Below are positions 35,770-46,123 of a DNA stretch of 64,000 bases, piece after piece (positions within the stretch are counted from its first letter, which is position 1; the number at the start of each line of letters is the position of its first letter). The stretch covers positions 150,482 through 214,481 of the forward strand of contig JACFMR010000003.1 of NCBI GenBank assembly GCA_019455245.1, written 5' to 3'. The position numbers and the translations under genes were made by a program. Origin of the DNA: Opitutaceae bacterium. GTDB taxonomy: Bacteria; Verrucomicrobiota; Verrucomicrobiia; Opitutales; Opitutaceae. The notes beneath the pieces are model-generated. The model made no database searches. It was not told the DNA's origin and saw only the letters and a list, made by a program, of their open reading frames with translations.

Positions 35770-37824
35770 TCACACCCCGATCGGTTCGGCCGGCAAAGTG
35801 TCGAGCAGGCCTTCCATGACGTTGGCCGCGGCCCAGGCGTTGTAGCTCCACCACATGCTCGCCGGCGCACCGGTGCCTTCGTAGGTCTCAATCACCAACC
35901 CGTCGCTCGGGCAGTAACGCTCGGTCATCACACCGTAGCGGCCGTAACCCGAAACCTCGGGGTAAAGCTCCAACGTGTGCAGCGCCCAAGCCACGCCGTC
36001 GTCAGCCCGCCGGCGGTAATAATCGTCGCCGAGCTGCGCCGCGAGATAGCGCAACGGCTCGGTGATGACCAGGCCCATGGGGTGGATGTGAGGATTGGAA
36101 ACCGAGGTCACCGAGCCGCCGCAGGAGTTCCAGCCCGCCGATTTCAGCGGTTCGAATTCAGGCCGCGCGCGAAAACCGTAGCGCCACAGCAACTCGTAAT
36201 CCGCGCCGGCCTGCAGGTGCGTCAGCCACTCCGGCTCGCCCGTGATCGCATGCATCCAGCGCGCGGCCTGCACAAACGCCAGCACGCCCTCCTGATCCAC
36301 GCTGCGGTAGGTGTCCATCGGCGTGCCGTAGCAGTTGAGCGCGGCCACGGCATGGCCGTAGTAACGCAGCGCGCGGCGCGCGGCCTTGAGGTAGGTTTCG
36401 TTCTGCGTGAGCTCGTAGGCGAACGGCAGCGCCGCCGCGAACCAGCAGCCGGCAAAACCGTCCCAATCGACGACCTTCTTCGTTTGCGGACTGAAGAGGT
36501 AACCGAAGGCGCCGTCGCCGCGCTGCAGTTCGATCACGGTGTCGCAGACCTTGAGCGCGGCCTGTTCCCAGCGCGTCGCATCGCCGCCCTGCCGGCGCAA
36601 GAACCGCGCGCATTTCAACAGGTAGTAGGCGGCGTGGCCGTTGGTGTAGGCGCAGTGCCGGTCGGTGGTCGAGGGCAGGAATCCGGACCACCAGCCGTTG
36701 ATCTGGCCGCTCATGATCGCGCCGTTCAGGCCCGGGATGCCCACGAGACTGGCCCCGGCCACATCGTTGAAAAATCCGCTGCGCTCGTTCCACACCGCCG
36801 TGATCCCGTCGAGAATCTGCTCCGCGGTCTTGGGAAAACGCAGTTCCGGCCAGCGTACCTGCGCCTGCAAAAACGGCCACGCCAGCACCCCGCCGCCGGT
36901 CCAGCCGATCTCGGAGATCGGCCGCCAGGCCTTGAGCGTGCGATCAGCCGGCACACGGCAGTGCTGGTTGGTGTAGTTGCCGAAACCCTCGTCCCAATTG
37001 ACGCCGATGAACGCCTCCGCGATGGCCCGTGCGGCCTCGGCCGGCGACTTTTGGTGCGCGGGCCGGTCCCGCCATTGCGCATACACATCGCCCACAATGC
37101 GGTGCACCCCGCGCCTGTCGGCGCCGGCCAACCAGTAAAGCGAACCGGTGGTGCGCGCGGCCGTCGAACGGTGCGCGGTGGTCGGCGAGAACATCTTTTT
37201 GTTCACGTAGGTGAGCGGCACGTTGGCGTAGCCCAGGCTCACGCCGCCGCCCGCCGGCAGCAGGCTGAAAACGCCGTTGCGGATGAAACCCTCCGGCGCC
37301 GACGGATCATCCGCATACGGTGCGACCGAGAGTCCCACCACGCCGGCCGGCGTGCAAAGCATCGAGACCGGATACGCCGCGCGGTCGGCGCGGAATTCCC
37401 ACAACGGCGCCGCCGCCGGATTCGCCGGGTCCGCCTTGTGCAGCGTCGGAAACTCGTTCGGCCGCACCAGCGCGTGGTTGTTGTCGCCGAACAGGCAGGC
37501 GGGAATCAGGTGAAAAACCCCATCCGCGCCTTTCCAGGCGAACTCCAGCCGCAACCGCACCGGCCGCGCCGATTGAAACGCCAGCTCGTAATCCGCGCGC
37601 TCCGCCGCGACCGGCCGCCAGTCCAGCGAGCCCTGCACGCCGTCGCGTTGAAACGTGAAGCGATTTTCACCGGCGGCCTGCAAGGGCAGGTCCAGCCATT
37701 CGGACTCCTCCGCGCTCGCGCCGAGCCGCAGGGAGATCGCGCCGGTTTCCACCGGCAATGACAGCCGACCATGGTCAAGTTGCAACGGAAGCATGCCGCG
37801 TTTATGCGCAGCGTTTTCCGCCAA
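35770..37824 (-). CDS. Predicted alpha/alpha-toroid (six-hairpin) carbohydrate-active protein
   Basis: 684 residues; an alternative start at MLPLQLDHGR (37794) removes ten residues. The N-terminal 200 residues look beta-rich. The rest alternates helices with sugar-active-type segments: EIGWTGGGVLAWPFLQAQ, HCAYTNGHAAYYLLKCARFL, ELQRGDGAFGYLFSPQTKK, SVDQEGVLAFVQAARWMHAITGE and ASMWWSYNAWAAANVMEGLLD, which fits an (alpha/alpha)6 barrel as in rhamnogalacturonyl hydrolases. The family is not identified and catalytic acids are not assigned. No signal peptide, so intracellular. It may be the last gene of the leftward GH78-GNAT-MFS set. Confidence 0.65.
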   Translation of the reverse strand: MAENAAHKRGMLPLQLDHGRLSLPVETGAISLRLGASAEESEWLDLPLQAAGENRFTFQRDGVQGSLDWRPVAAERADYELAFQSARPVRLRLEFAWKGADGVFHLIPACLFGDNNHALVRPNEFPTLHKADPANPAAAPLWEFRADRAAYPVSMLCTPAGVVGLSVAPYADDPSAPEGFIRNGVFSLLPAGGGVSLGYANVPLTYVNKKMFSPTTAHRSTAARTTGSLYWLAGADRRGVHRIVGDVYAQWRDRPAHQKSPAEAARAIAEAFIGVNWDEGFGNYTNQHCRVPADRTLKAWRPISEIGWTGGGVLAWPFLQAQVRWPELRFPKTAEQILDGITAVWNERSGFFNDVAGASLVGIPGLNGAIMSGQINGWWSGFLPSTTDRHCAYTNGHAAYYLLKCARFLRRQGGDATRWEQAALKVCDTVIELQRGDGAFGYLFSPQTKKVVDWDGFAGCWFAAALPFAYELTQNETYLKAARRALRYYGHAVAALNCYGTPMDTYRSVDQEGVLAFVQAARWMHAITGEPEWLTHLQAGADYELLWRYGFRARPEFEPLKSAGWNSCGGSVTSVSNPHIHPMGLVITEPLRYLAAQLGDDYYRRRADDGVAWALHTLELYPEVSGYGRYGVMTERYCPSDGLVIETYEGTGAPASMWWSYNAWAAANVMEGLLDTLPAEPIGV

Positions 37825-37835
37825 GCAATCACCGA

Positions 37836-38294
37836 TCAGACCGGCTTCCGTCGCACCATGATCAGCCGCGGTTGATCCGGGCCGAAATACGCCCCGTCCC
37901 GCGCTTCGCGGACAAACCCGGCGCGTTCATACAGGCGGACCGCCACCGTGTTGGCGGGGTGCACCGTGAGGCGGATTTCCGTCAGCCCCGCGGCATCCAG
38001 CGTGGCCAGCAATTGCTGCAACAGGGCCTGCCCGATGCCCCGCCCCCGCCACGCCGGGTGCGTGGCCGCGGAAAGAATCCAGCCCTCGCCTTCCCGCGCG
38101 GACTTGGCGGCCAGCATGTAACCGACCGGCTCCGCTCCGCCAGCCGGACGGGCCACCAGCACCCAATCCGGCCAGAGCGCCATGGCCTGGCGCAGAAAAA
38201 ACCCCGGGTAGGACTCCGCACCGAAAACCGCGTGTTCCAGCTCGCACAGCGCAGCCAGATCGGCGGGGCCGGCGCGCTCGACGACCGGTTTCAT
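37836..38294 (-). CDS. GNAT N-acetyltransferase (RimI-like)
   Basis: 152 residues from MKPVVERAGPADLAALCELE. The ATG overlaps the previous stop as ATGA (38291-38294), which fixes the start and couples translation to the GH78-like gene. Acetyl-CoA loop HPAWRGRGIGQALLQQLL; C-terminal NTVAVRLYERAGFVRE is the RimI-type end. The acceptor is unknown. Confidence 0.92.
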   Translation of the reverse strand: MKPVVERAGPADLAALCELEHAVFGAESYPGFFLRQAMALWPDWVLVARPAGGAEPVGYMLAAKSAREGEGWILSAATHPAWRGRGIGQALLQQLLATLDAAGLTEIRLTVHPANTVAVRLYERAGFVREARDGAYFGPDQPRLIMVRRKPV

Positions 38295-40423
38295 TTTGTC
38301 CGGGCTTGCTGCAGGCGGTCGATCAGGACGGCCACGTAGGAGGTGAACCCGTGGTTGCAGCTCGCGCTCACGGTAAGATGCTCCCACAGCGTGCCGGTCA
38401 GGCGCGCCATCGGCGCATAACTGCGCATCAACTCGCGCTGCGCCGCAGCGGGCTCGCCGTGCGCAATCAGCAGCTCCAGCCGCAGCAGCTTGCCCATGAA
38501 AGCGTTGGCGGGGTGCAAGTCGCCGTAATCCGCCCGCACCAGCCGCCGCCAGAGCGCCGCCTCGCGTTCCGGCGTGGCCAGCCCGAAGGTGAAGGCGTAA
38601 TACTGGCAGACCTCCGTGGCGTCGTCACAAACCGTCAGTTGGCCTGCGCTGTCGCGCACAGCGTGGTCCACAAACCGTCCGTCGCGCCACGCCAGTTCGC
38701 GCACCGTCGACTCGACCCGGGCCGCGCGCCGCGCCAACCGTTCGTCCTGCAACAGCCGCGCGGCCGCCCGCAGCACCGCGGCGTAGAGCATGTTGCCCGG
38801 GAAGTTCACGTCCTGGACGAATTCGTTGGCCTTGGACCACTCGACGAACACCCAGCTCTCCAGTTTCTCCAACAGGCCGAGTTCGTTCTCAAACCGGCGG
38901 AAATATCCGAGCAATCCGCGCACGCGGCGGGCGACGAGCGGCATCCAGTCCGCCGGCAGCCGGCGCATGCGCTGCGCCTCGTCGAGCTGCAGCACGAGGA
39001 ACATCGCCCAGTTCGGGATGAACTGGCCCTGCAGCGGCTCGGCCGGATAACACATCGGCACCATGCCGTTGGGCAGACCGGCGAACTTGGCCGGCCGCAG
39101 GTAGTTCTCGAGAAAGGCGCGCTCGATCGGATTGTCGCCGCACAGGTGCCACTCGGCGCGCGCGGTGAACAGGCTGTCGCACAACCAGCCGGCACGTTCG
39201 CGCGAAGGACAGTCCATGAAAACATCGAGCGCGTTTTGCCGGAACGACGCCACCGCCGCGCGGCGCACGCGCGCCACGGCGGGCGCCAGCCCCGCGGGCT
39301 CGGGCTGCACCGTCTCGGCGTTGATGAAATTGCGCAGCCGGATGCGTTCGACCGTCGCCGCGCCGCCCAGCACCAGCACCTGCAGGTGACGGAAGGTGTA
39401 GGGTTCGAAGGCCTCGAAATCCAACAACCCGTCGGCCGGCAGTTCGATGCCCACCGCGTTGATGCAGGTGGAGCGGTCGAAGGCGATTTGGCCGTCCACG
39501 AGGATTTCTTCGAACACGAGCAAGAGTTTCACCGGCTGCGTTGACCGCACCCGCAGCGCCGGAAAACCCGTGCGCACCACGCCGAAATCAACGCGAAGCC
39601 ATTGCTTCGCGCGCAGTTCGACCGGTTTGCCGGACCGCAGGGTCACCGATCCGGTGTCGGAAAATTTCAAGCCCGCGAGGTCCTGCTGCAGCGACCACGC
39701 AACCTTGGCCTGCGGCCAACCCGCGGAGGTGCGGGGCACGTCGGTGATGAAGCGGTGCTGCACCGCCTTGCGCGCGGTCGCCGCGCGATAGACCGACCGA
39801 CCCAGCACGGCGGCCGGGCGCGGGGTAACCACCGACAGGTCGGGCCGCGCCACGCCGCGGGCCAGGAAAGTGCGGCGATGCGTCACGCGGGCGAGCCGTT
39901 CCGGTTTGGCGGGATTGTAGGCCGGCAGCAGCCAGATGGCCCCGTGCCGACCCAACCGCCACGCCTCGACGAAGGCCCGCTGGTAGCTGTAACGCTCCAC
40001 TTTCTGCACGCGCTCGCGCCGGTGTTCAGCCGCGAAGCCCCCGCCCTGCGGGGCGGTCCACGCCAGCACCTTTTTGCCGGACACCAGCTCGGCGCACAGA
40101 AACGCCGGCTCGAACGTCGAGCAGAAGGTCGGCACGCCATAGCCCGCGACCTCGATGACCAGTTCCAGCACACCGGACACCTCGCCGACGATCGGCCACT
40201 CGTCCACCCGGGCATGCCCGTGGGCGGTGCGCGCCGGTCCGCGGCCGAGCAATTCACCGTTGGCCCACACGCGATAGGCCTGCGCGGCGGCCACGCGCAG
40301 CGTGGCGGACCGGCCCGGCTTGAATTCCAGCCGGGCATGAAAACTGAGGGTGATGTTCATCCGGCCCGCCAAAGCGGCGGACCAGACCGGCACGGCCCGG
40401 GAGAAAAAAGCAGGAGCGGTCAT
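38291..40423 (-). CDS. GH78-like alpha-L-rhamnosidase
   Basis: 710 residues. N-terminal beta domains (VWANGELLGRGPARTAHGHARVDEWPI) precede the helical barrel. The catalytic stretch DVFMDCPSRERAGWLCDSLFTARAEW corresponds to the D-x-P-x-R-x-E-R-x-x-W-x-x-D signature with the general acid Glu, followed by IPNWAMFLVLQLDE. Family GH78 removes terminal rhamnose. No signal peptide is visible, suggesting a cytoplasmic enzyme acting on imported oligosaccharides. It ends in an ATGA overlap with the GNAT gene and follows the MFS transporter gene by 23 bp. Confidence 0.78.
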   Translation of the reverse strand: MTAPAFFSRAVPVWSAALAGRMNITLSFHARLEFKPGRSATLRVAAAQAYRVWANGELLGRGPARTAHGHARVDEWPIVGEVSGVLELVIEVAGYGVPTFCSTFEPAFLCAELVSGKKVLAWTAPQGGGFAAEHRRERVQKVERYSYQRAFVEAWRLGRHGAIWLLPAYNPAKPERLARVTHRRTFLARGVARPDLSVVTPRPAAVLGRSVYRAATARKAVQHRFITDVPRTSAGWPQAKVAWSLQQDLAGLKFSDTGSVTLRSGKPVELRAKQWLRVDFGVVRTGFPALRVRSTQPVKLLLVFEEILVDGQIAFDRSTCINAVGIELPADGLLDFEAFEPYTFRHLQVLVLGGAATVERIRLRNFINAETVQPEPAGLAPAVARVRRAAVASFRQNALDVFMDCPSRERAGWLCDSLFTARAEWHLCGDNPIERAFLENYLRPAKFAGLPNGMVPMCYPAEPLQGQFIPNWAMFLVLQLDEAQRMRRLPADWMPLVARRVRGLLGYFRRFENELGLLEKLESWVFVEWSKANEFVQDVNFPGNMLYAAVLRAAARLLQDERLARRAARVESTVRELAWRDGRFVDHAVRDSAGQLTVCDDATEVCQYYAFTFGLATPEREAALWRRLVRADYGDLHPANAFMGKLLRLELLIAHGEPAAAQRELMRSYAPMARLTGTLWEHLTVSASCNHGFTSYVAVLIDRLQQARTK

Positions 40424-40446
40424 GGGTTTGAAAAATTCCCGTCAGG

Positions 40447-41598
40447 CTAACGCCGGCGCATGCCCAAGACCAGCGGCAACATGAGCGCGGGCGCGAGCGC
40501 CGAAACCGCGAGCCCCCAATGCAGGTTGCACTGGTCCGCCACCCAGCCGACCACCCACGGCATGAAGATGCCGCCCATGTTGCCAATCGCCGCGAGCGCG
40601 CCGAACATCGTGGCGCCGCCATCCGGATACCGGTCGGCCGTCACCGCGAGCATGGTCGGCCAGAGGCAGCTGCCGGCAAACCCCGCCGCGATGCACGCGG
40701 TCAACGCCATCCACGGCACGGGCAAAAACGAGCCGAGCAGAAACAGCACCACGGCCAGCGCACAGCACCACGCCATCACGCGGAACGGATTCCACCGCGG
40801 TCCCGCCGCACCAACCACCATGCGCCCGAGCGCCATCGCGACGGAGAACAGCAGCAGCGCCGAACCGCCGACCCACGGAGCGTAGCCGAGCGAGATCTCG
40901 GCGTAGGCCGGCAGCCATTGCGCCATGCCCAACTCGGTGGCGCCGCCTAGGCAGATGGCGATCATCGCCGCCCAAAACCAGCGCAGGCGCAGCATTTTTC
41001 TCAGCTGCAGCTTGCCGCCCGGCGCACTGAGCGCGGGAAACTGCAACGGCGCAAACGCGACCAGCAGCCCGAGCGGCAGCGGCGCCAGCAACAGGCACGC
41101 CGTGCGCCAGCCAAACCCGAGCTTCAACACCACGCTGCCGGCCAGGATCGTCACCACCGCGCCGACACAATAGAACGAATGCAGCCAGTTCATCGCCGCG
41201 GCGCGGCGCGTCGGGTTGAGCGCCGCGACCACCGGACTGAGCACCATGTCAATGATGCCCGAACCAAAGCCCAGGCAGCACAACGCCACCGCCAGCCAGA
41301 AGTAGCTCGGCGCAAACGCCGCGCCGATGAGACTGATCCCCGAAAGGAAATTGCCGAGCTGCGCAAACGGTTTCGCGCCCCAGCGATCCGCCAGCGGACC
41401 CGTGATCAGGATGCCGGCCACCACCCCGCTGAACGCGATGGCCCCGAGACGCCCGAGCTGCTCCTGCGTGAGTCCGGCCGCGCCGCCGTAGGTCACGCTC
41501 AGCGCCGTCAGAAAAACCGGCAGCAGGTTGAGCCCGATGGCGAGGTTCATCATGGCGACGTTGCAAAGGTTGGTCAGCAGGCGCGGCGCAATGGGCAT
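40447..41598 (-). CDS. MFS transporter, sugar-type
   Basis: 383 residues with about 12 hydrophobic helices; MPIAPRLLTNLCNVAMMNLAIGL is the likely start, although a Met at 41661 adds 21 residues. GPLADRWGAKPFAQLG is the loop 2-3 motif of the superfamily. LSPVVAALNPTRRAAAMNWLHSFYCVGAVV resembles FucP/NanT-type sugar permeases. It is 23 bp upstream of the GH78-like gene, so it probably imports the substrate of that enzyme. Confidence 0.85.
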   Translation of the reverse strand: MPIAPRLLTNLCNVAMMNLAIGLNLLPVFLTALSVTYGGAAGLTQEQLGRLGAIAFSGVVAGILITGPLADRWGAKPFAQLGNFLSGISLIGAAFAPSYFWLAVALCCLGFGSGIIDMVLSPVVAALNPTRRAAAMNWLHSFYCVGAVVTILAGSVVLKLGFGWRTACLLLAPLPLGLLVAFAPLQFPALSAPGGKLQLRKMLRLRWFWAAMIAICLGGATELGMAQWLPAYAEISLGYAPWVGGSALLLFSVAMALGRMVVGAAGPRWNPFRVMAWCCALAVVLFLLGSFLPVPWMALTACIAAGFAGSCLWPTMLAVTADRYPDGGATMFGALAAIGNMGGIFMPWVVGWVADQCNLHWGLAVSALAPALMLPLVLGMRRR

Positions 41599-41731
41599 GG
41601 AGCCGGGCAGCGGAGCCGCAATGCCGGCGAAAGGCAATCCACAGTTCCGGGCGTCATCCATTGACACCCGGGGACCGACGGACAAACTGTGCCACCAGCC
41701 GCAGCGGCCAACGAACCCCATCCAGCTTGTC

Positions 41732-42268
41732 ATGAAAAATACCAAAACCAACATCCGGGCCCTGATCCTGTTGACGGCCATCTCCCTCGCGCTCGTCGGT
41801 TGCGAAACCGGCGGCATCAATGCCCGCATTCAGGAGAAGTCGACGGTGTTTGCGGCGCTTTCCCCCGAACAGCAGCAGGTCATCAAGGAAGGAAGCATCG
41901 AACTCGGCTACACCGGCGACATGGTTTACATGGCGCTGGGCAAGCCCTCCAAGGTCAGAGCCAAGGATGCACCGGAAGGCCGGGTTGAAATGTGGACCTA
42001 CAACAACTACTACCCGACCGTATCGGTTTCCCAACTCTCCCTCAACAGTCCCGGCCGGCATGGTTATCGCTCGGGCCAGACCTCGCCGAATGCGCCGCGC
42101 AGTTCCACGTCCATCAGCAGCACGGCCTCCTCGGGACCGGAACCCTCCATCGACGGACTGGGCGACATGCCCTCGGACACCCTGCACGTCGTGCTCTTGA
42201 ACAACCAGGTCATCCAGCTCGCCTTGGAAAGCGACAGCCCGCTGCCCGAGGCCTGGACCACCCAGTGA
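41732..42268 (+). CDS. Lipoprotein of unknown function
   Basis: 178 residues from MKNTKTNIRALILLTAISLALVGCETGG: signal peptide with lipobox LVGC, so it should be lipidated. The body SPEQQQVIKEGSIELGYTGDMVYMALGKPSKV resembles the SmpA/OmlA-like entry strand of small envelope lipoproteins. A Ser/Gly/Pro-rich middle follows. It is divergent from the MFS gene and followed by a terminator. Confidence 0.88.
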   Translation: MKNTKTNIRALILLTAISLALVGCETGGINARIQEKSTVFAALSPEQQQVIKEGSIELGYTGDMVYMALGKPSKVRAKDAPEGRVEMWTYNNYYPTVSVSQLSLNSPGRHGYRSGQTSPNAPRSSTSISSTASSGPEPSIDGLGDMPSDTLHVVLLNNQVIQLALESDSPLPEAWTTQ

Positions 42269-42288
42269 GCTGAAACTTCGCCACCGCA

Positions 42289-42319
42289 AAAGGCGCATTC
42301 ACCCGAATGCGCCTTTTTT
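42289..42319 (+). terminator. Terminator between convergent genes
   Basis: AAAGGCGCATTC, ACCC, GAATGCGCCTTTTTT. The stem is perfect and has a T6 on plus; on minus it gives a T4, so it may serve the beta-glucosidase gene as well. Confidence 0.9.
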
Positions 42320-42351
42320 GTGCCGCAACCCGACGGGCGCCCCGGATCTGA

Positions 42352-43857
<1,506 letters not shown>

Positions 43858-43875
43858 TCAACCCCATCCGCAGTC

Positions 43876-44886
43876 ATGAAAGTTCTCATCATCGGAGGCA
43901 CCGGCCTGATCTCCACCGGCATCGTCCAGGCGCTCAAAACGCGCGGCGCCGACATCACGGTGTTCAACCGCGGCCAGACCGACGACCGGCTGGGCGACGT
44001 CCGCCGGCTGCGCGGCGACCGCAGCGACACCGCGACATTTGAACGCACCCTCGCCGGGGCCGGGCCGTGGGACGCCGCGATCGACATGATCTGCTTCAAG
44101 GCCGAACAAGCCGAGAGCACCGTGCGCGCGCTCGACGGCCGTTGCGGACACCTGCTGTTTTGCAGCACGGTCTGCACCTACGGCAACACGCAGACCATCG
44201 TGCCGACCGACGAAACCACGCCGCAGCACCCGCATTCCGCCTACGGGCGTGACAAGGTGGCCGCCGAACAGGTCTTCCTCCGGGCACACGCGGAAGGCCG
44301 GATCCCCGTCACCATTTTTCGCCCTTCGCACACCTACGGTCCCGGCGGTCCGGTGATCAACAATCTCGGCTGGGAAACCTCGTTTGTGAACCGCCTGCGC
44401 CGGGGCCTGCCGGTCATCGTCAGTGGCGACGGTCACGGGCTTTGGCAAAGCGCGTATGCCGATGACGTCGGCCGAGGTTTCGCGCATGCGGCCGGCAAGA
44501 CCGGCTGTTTTGGCCAGGCCTACAACGCGACCGCAGACGAGATCGTGACGTGGGACGACTACACCCGCCGCACCGCCGCCGCGATCGGTGCGCCGGAACC
44601 GAAAATCGTGCATATTCCCACCGACTTATTGCTCACGCTGCCACCGGACCGCCTGCAACCGCTGGCGGAGATTTTCCGTTACCACGGCGTATATTCGAGC
44701 GGGAAGCTGAAGCGCGACGTGCCGGAATTCCGCCAGAAAACACCTTACGACGAGGGCGTGCGCCGCACCGTCGAGTGGCTCGATGCCCACGGCAAGATCA
44801 CGCCGGCCGCAGACGATGATTTCGTGGACCGGATCATCGAACAATGGACGCGGCTCGGCGGCGAGTTCACACAGGCGCTGAAGTAG
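43876..44886 (+). CDS. NAD-dependent epimerase/dehydratase (extended SDR)
   Basis: 336 residues. Rossmann motif IIGGTGLISTGIV, then the CSTVCTYGNT (Ser/Thr) region and YGRDKVAAEQ with Tyr/Lys. FRPSHTYGPGGPVINNLGWETSFVNRL resembles the chloroplast CSP41/isoflavone-type nucleotide-sugar-epimerase-like branch. The ATG at 43876 is chosen; the frame is open back to 43810 via a TTG. Substrate unknown. Confidence 0.9.
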   Translation: MKVLIIGGTGLISTGIVQALKTRGADITVFNRGQTDDRLGDVRRLRGDRSDTATFERTLAGAGPWDAAIDMICFKAEQAESTVRALDGRCGHLLFCSTVCTYGNTQTIVPTDETTPQHPHSAYGRDKVAAEQVFLRAHAEGRIPVTIFRPSHTYGPGGPVINNLGWETSFVNRLRRGLPVIVSGDGHGLWQSAYADDVGRGFAHAAGKTGCFGQAYNATADEIVTWDDYTRRTAAAIGAPEPKIVHIPTDLLLTLPPDRLQPLAEIFRYHGVYSSGKLKRDVPEFRQKTPYDEGVRRTVEWLDAHGKITPAADDDFVDRIIEQWTRLGGEFTQALK

Positions 44887-44908
44887 CAGCGGCCGGGATC
44901 CGTTGGTT

Positions 44909-45088
44909 TCACTCTTCGCGCACGGTCGTCAGGTGCCAGAGCCCGCACCACGGACAATGGTAGGCGCGGCGCTGGCGTTCCACGCCGACAATCATGGCCG
45001 CATCGAGCGCGTCGCCCTGCGTGCGGTAACGCCGCTTGCCCCGGCAGGGCGGCGGCTTTTCCACGGCGGGGCGGCGGGAGCGCTTCAT
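44909..45088 (-). CDS. Small zinc-ribbon-like protein
   Basis: 59 residues read by hand: begins MKRSRRPAVEKPPPCRGKRR, contains ALDAAMIVGVERQRRAYHCPWCGLWHLTTVREE at the end. CPWCGLWHL with an earlier Cys and basic RGKRRYRT suggests a one- or two-ligand-pair metal site. Similar tiny HCPWCGxWHLT proteins occur as orphans in many genomes. It lies in a gap between two plus-strand genes, on the opposite strand. Function unknown. Confidence 0.6.
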   Translation of the reverse strand: MKRSRRPAVEKPPPCRGKRRYRTQGDALDAAMIVGVERQRRAYHCPWCGLWHLTTVREE

Positions 45089-45176
45089 CCGGCCACCTTT
45101 TCATCACCCGCCGCGCAGGGCAAGTCGGCGCGAAATGGTTCTGGCCGGTGCGCGTGCATCCGGTCAGGTTGAGCCC

Positions 45177-45974
45177 ATGCCCCGCGTCGCCCCCGGTTTG
45201 CTCGAAACCGCCATCGGTGTGTTCATCGAGGGCTTTTGCTTCACCCGCAGTTTCACCCACCCCTATTCGCCAACCAAGATCGGTCCGATTCACGTGCTGC
45301 GCGATGGACCGCGCAAAACCAAGGCACCGCCGCGGCGCGATGAATGGGTGGCGGCGCAGACCGCCCCGGCAACCGTGGATCAACTCGCACGCAAACACAG
45401 CCCCGGCCGCTTTTGCCTGAGCATCATCACCGGGGACAATTCGCCGAATGCCGAAGTGTGCGCCGCCTACAAGGCCCTGCATTATCGCCTGGGCGCCTCC
45501 GAAGCGTTGATGGTGCATCCGCTGACACGCATCCCGCGCGTCAGCAGCCCCGCCACCATCCGGCGCGTGTTGACGCCCACCGACGCCGACCGTCTGGCCA
45601 AAGCCGCCGGGCAATGCCAAATCCTGCCGGAGCACCTGCACCGCGATGCGCCCCTGCGGCAATACCTGGCCGAAATCGACGGCGAAATTGTCGGCTGGGT
45701 GCGTAGCATCTGCTGCGCGCACGGCAACTGGTGCTCGAACCTGTTCGTGTTGCCCCAACACCGGCGGCAGCGCGTCGGCTCGGCCCTGCTGGCCCACCTG
45801 CTGCGGGACGACCGGGCGCACGGGGCCAAGCTCGCCGTGCTCACCGCCAGCCACGCCGGCGCCAAACTCTACCCGACGCTCGGCTACCGCCAGATCGGCA
45901 CGCTGCTGCTGTTCACGCCGCAGCGGCAAAAGGCAATGGAGGCGTCAACTCCTGCATTTATTGAAATGTCGTAG
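45177..45974 (+). CDS. GNAT acetyltransferase with N-terminal extension
   Basis: 265 residues from MPRVAPGLLETAIGVFIEGF. The C-terminal half is GNAT: EIDGEIVGWVRSICCAHGNWCSNLFVLPQHRRQRVGSALLAHLL and ASHAGAKLYPTLGYRQIGTL. The N-terminal part FTRSFTHPYSPTKIGPIHVLRDGPRKTKAPPRRDEW is not recognised and may select the substrate; DEWVAA also recalls short binding segments in antibiotic-modifying acetyltransferases, without clear identity. Confidence 0.82.
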   Translation: MPRVAPGLLETAIGVFIEGFCFTRSFTHPYSPTKIGPIHVLRDGPRKTKAPPRRDEWVAAQTAPATVDQLARKHSPGRFCLSIITGDNSPNAEVCAAYKALHYRLGASEALMVHPLTRIPRVSSPATIRRVLTPTDADRLAKAAGQCQILPEHLHRDAPLRQYLAEIDGEIVGWVRSICCAHGNWCSNLFVLPQHRRQRVGSALLAHLLRDDRAHGAKLAVLTASHAGAKLYPTLGYRQIGTLLLFTPQRQKAMEASTPAFIEMS

Positions 45975-46085
45975 CGCTTGAGCCAAAGGCATTCAAAAGG
46001 AGTGAGATTCAGCCAAGGGTGGCCTCCGGGAAGCCACGTTGTCGCCAGGCTCCAACGCAGCTACGCCTCAACTTACACTTCTCTT
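45971..46085. repeat. Interspersed GTAGC/GGCCACG module block
   Basis: Contains GTAGCGCTTGAGCCAAAGG, AGGAGTGAGATTCAGCCAAG then GGTGGCC (inverse of 30100-30135) and GCAGCTACGCCTCAACTTAC. It sits between two convergent genes; nothing coding is seen in 45975-46123. Confidence 0.5.
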
Positions 46086-46123
46086 TTGGGACGGCGGGCC
46101 GCGCCCGGCCCCACCTCACCGCT

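Noticed and set aside
35701..37761. 686-codon plus-strand frame over the toroid gene
   Set aside because: Arg/Ala/His-rich shadow of the minus-strand protein with real-looking motifs.
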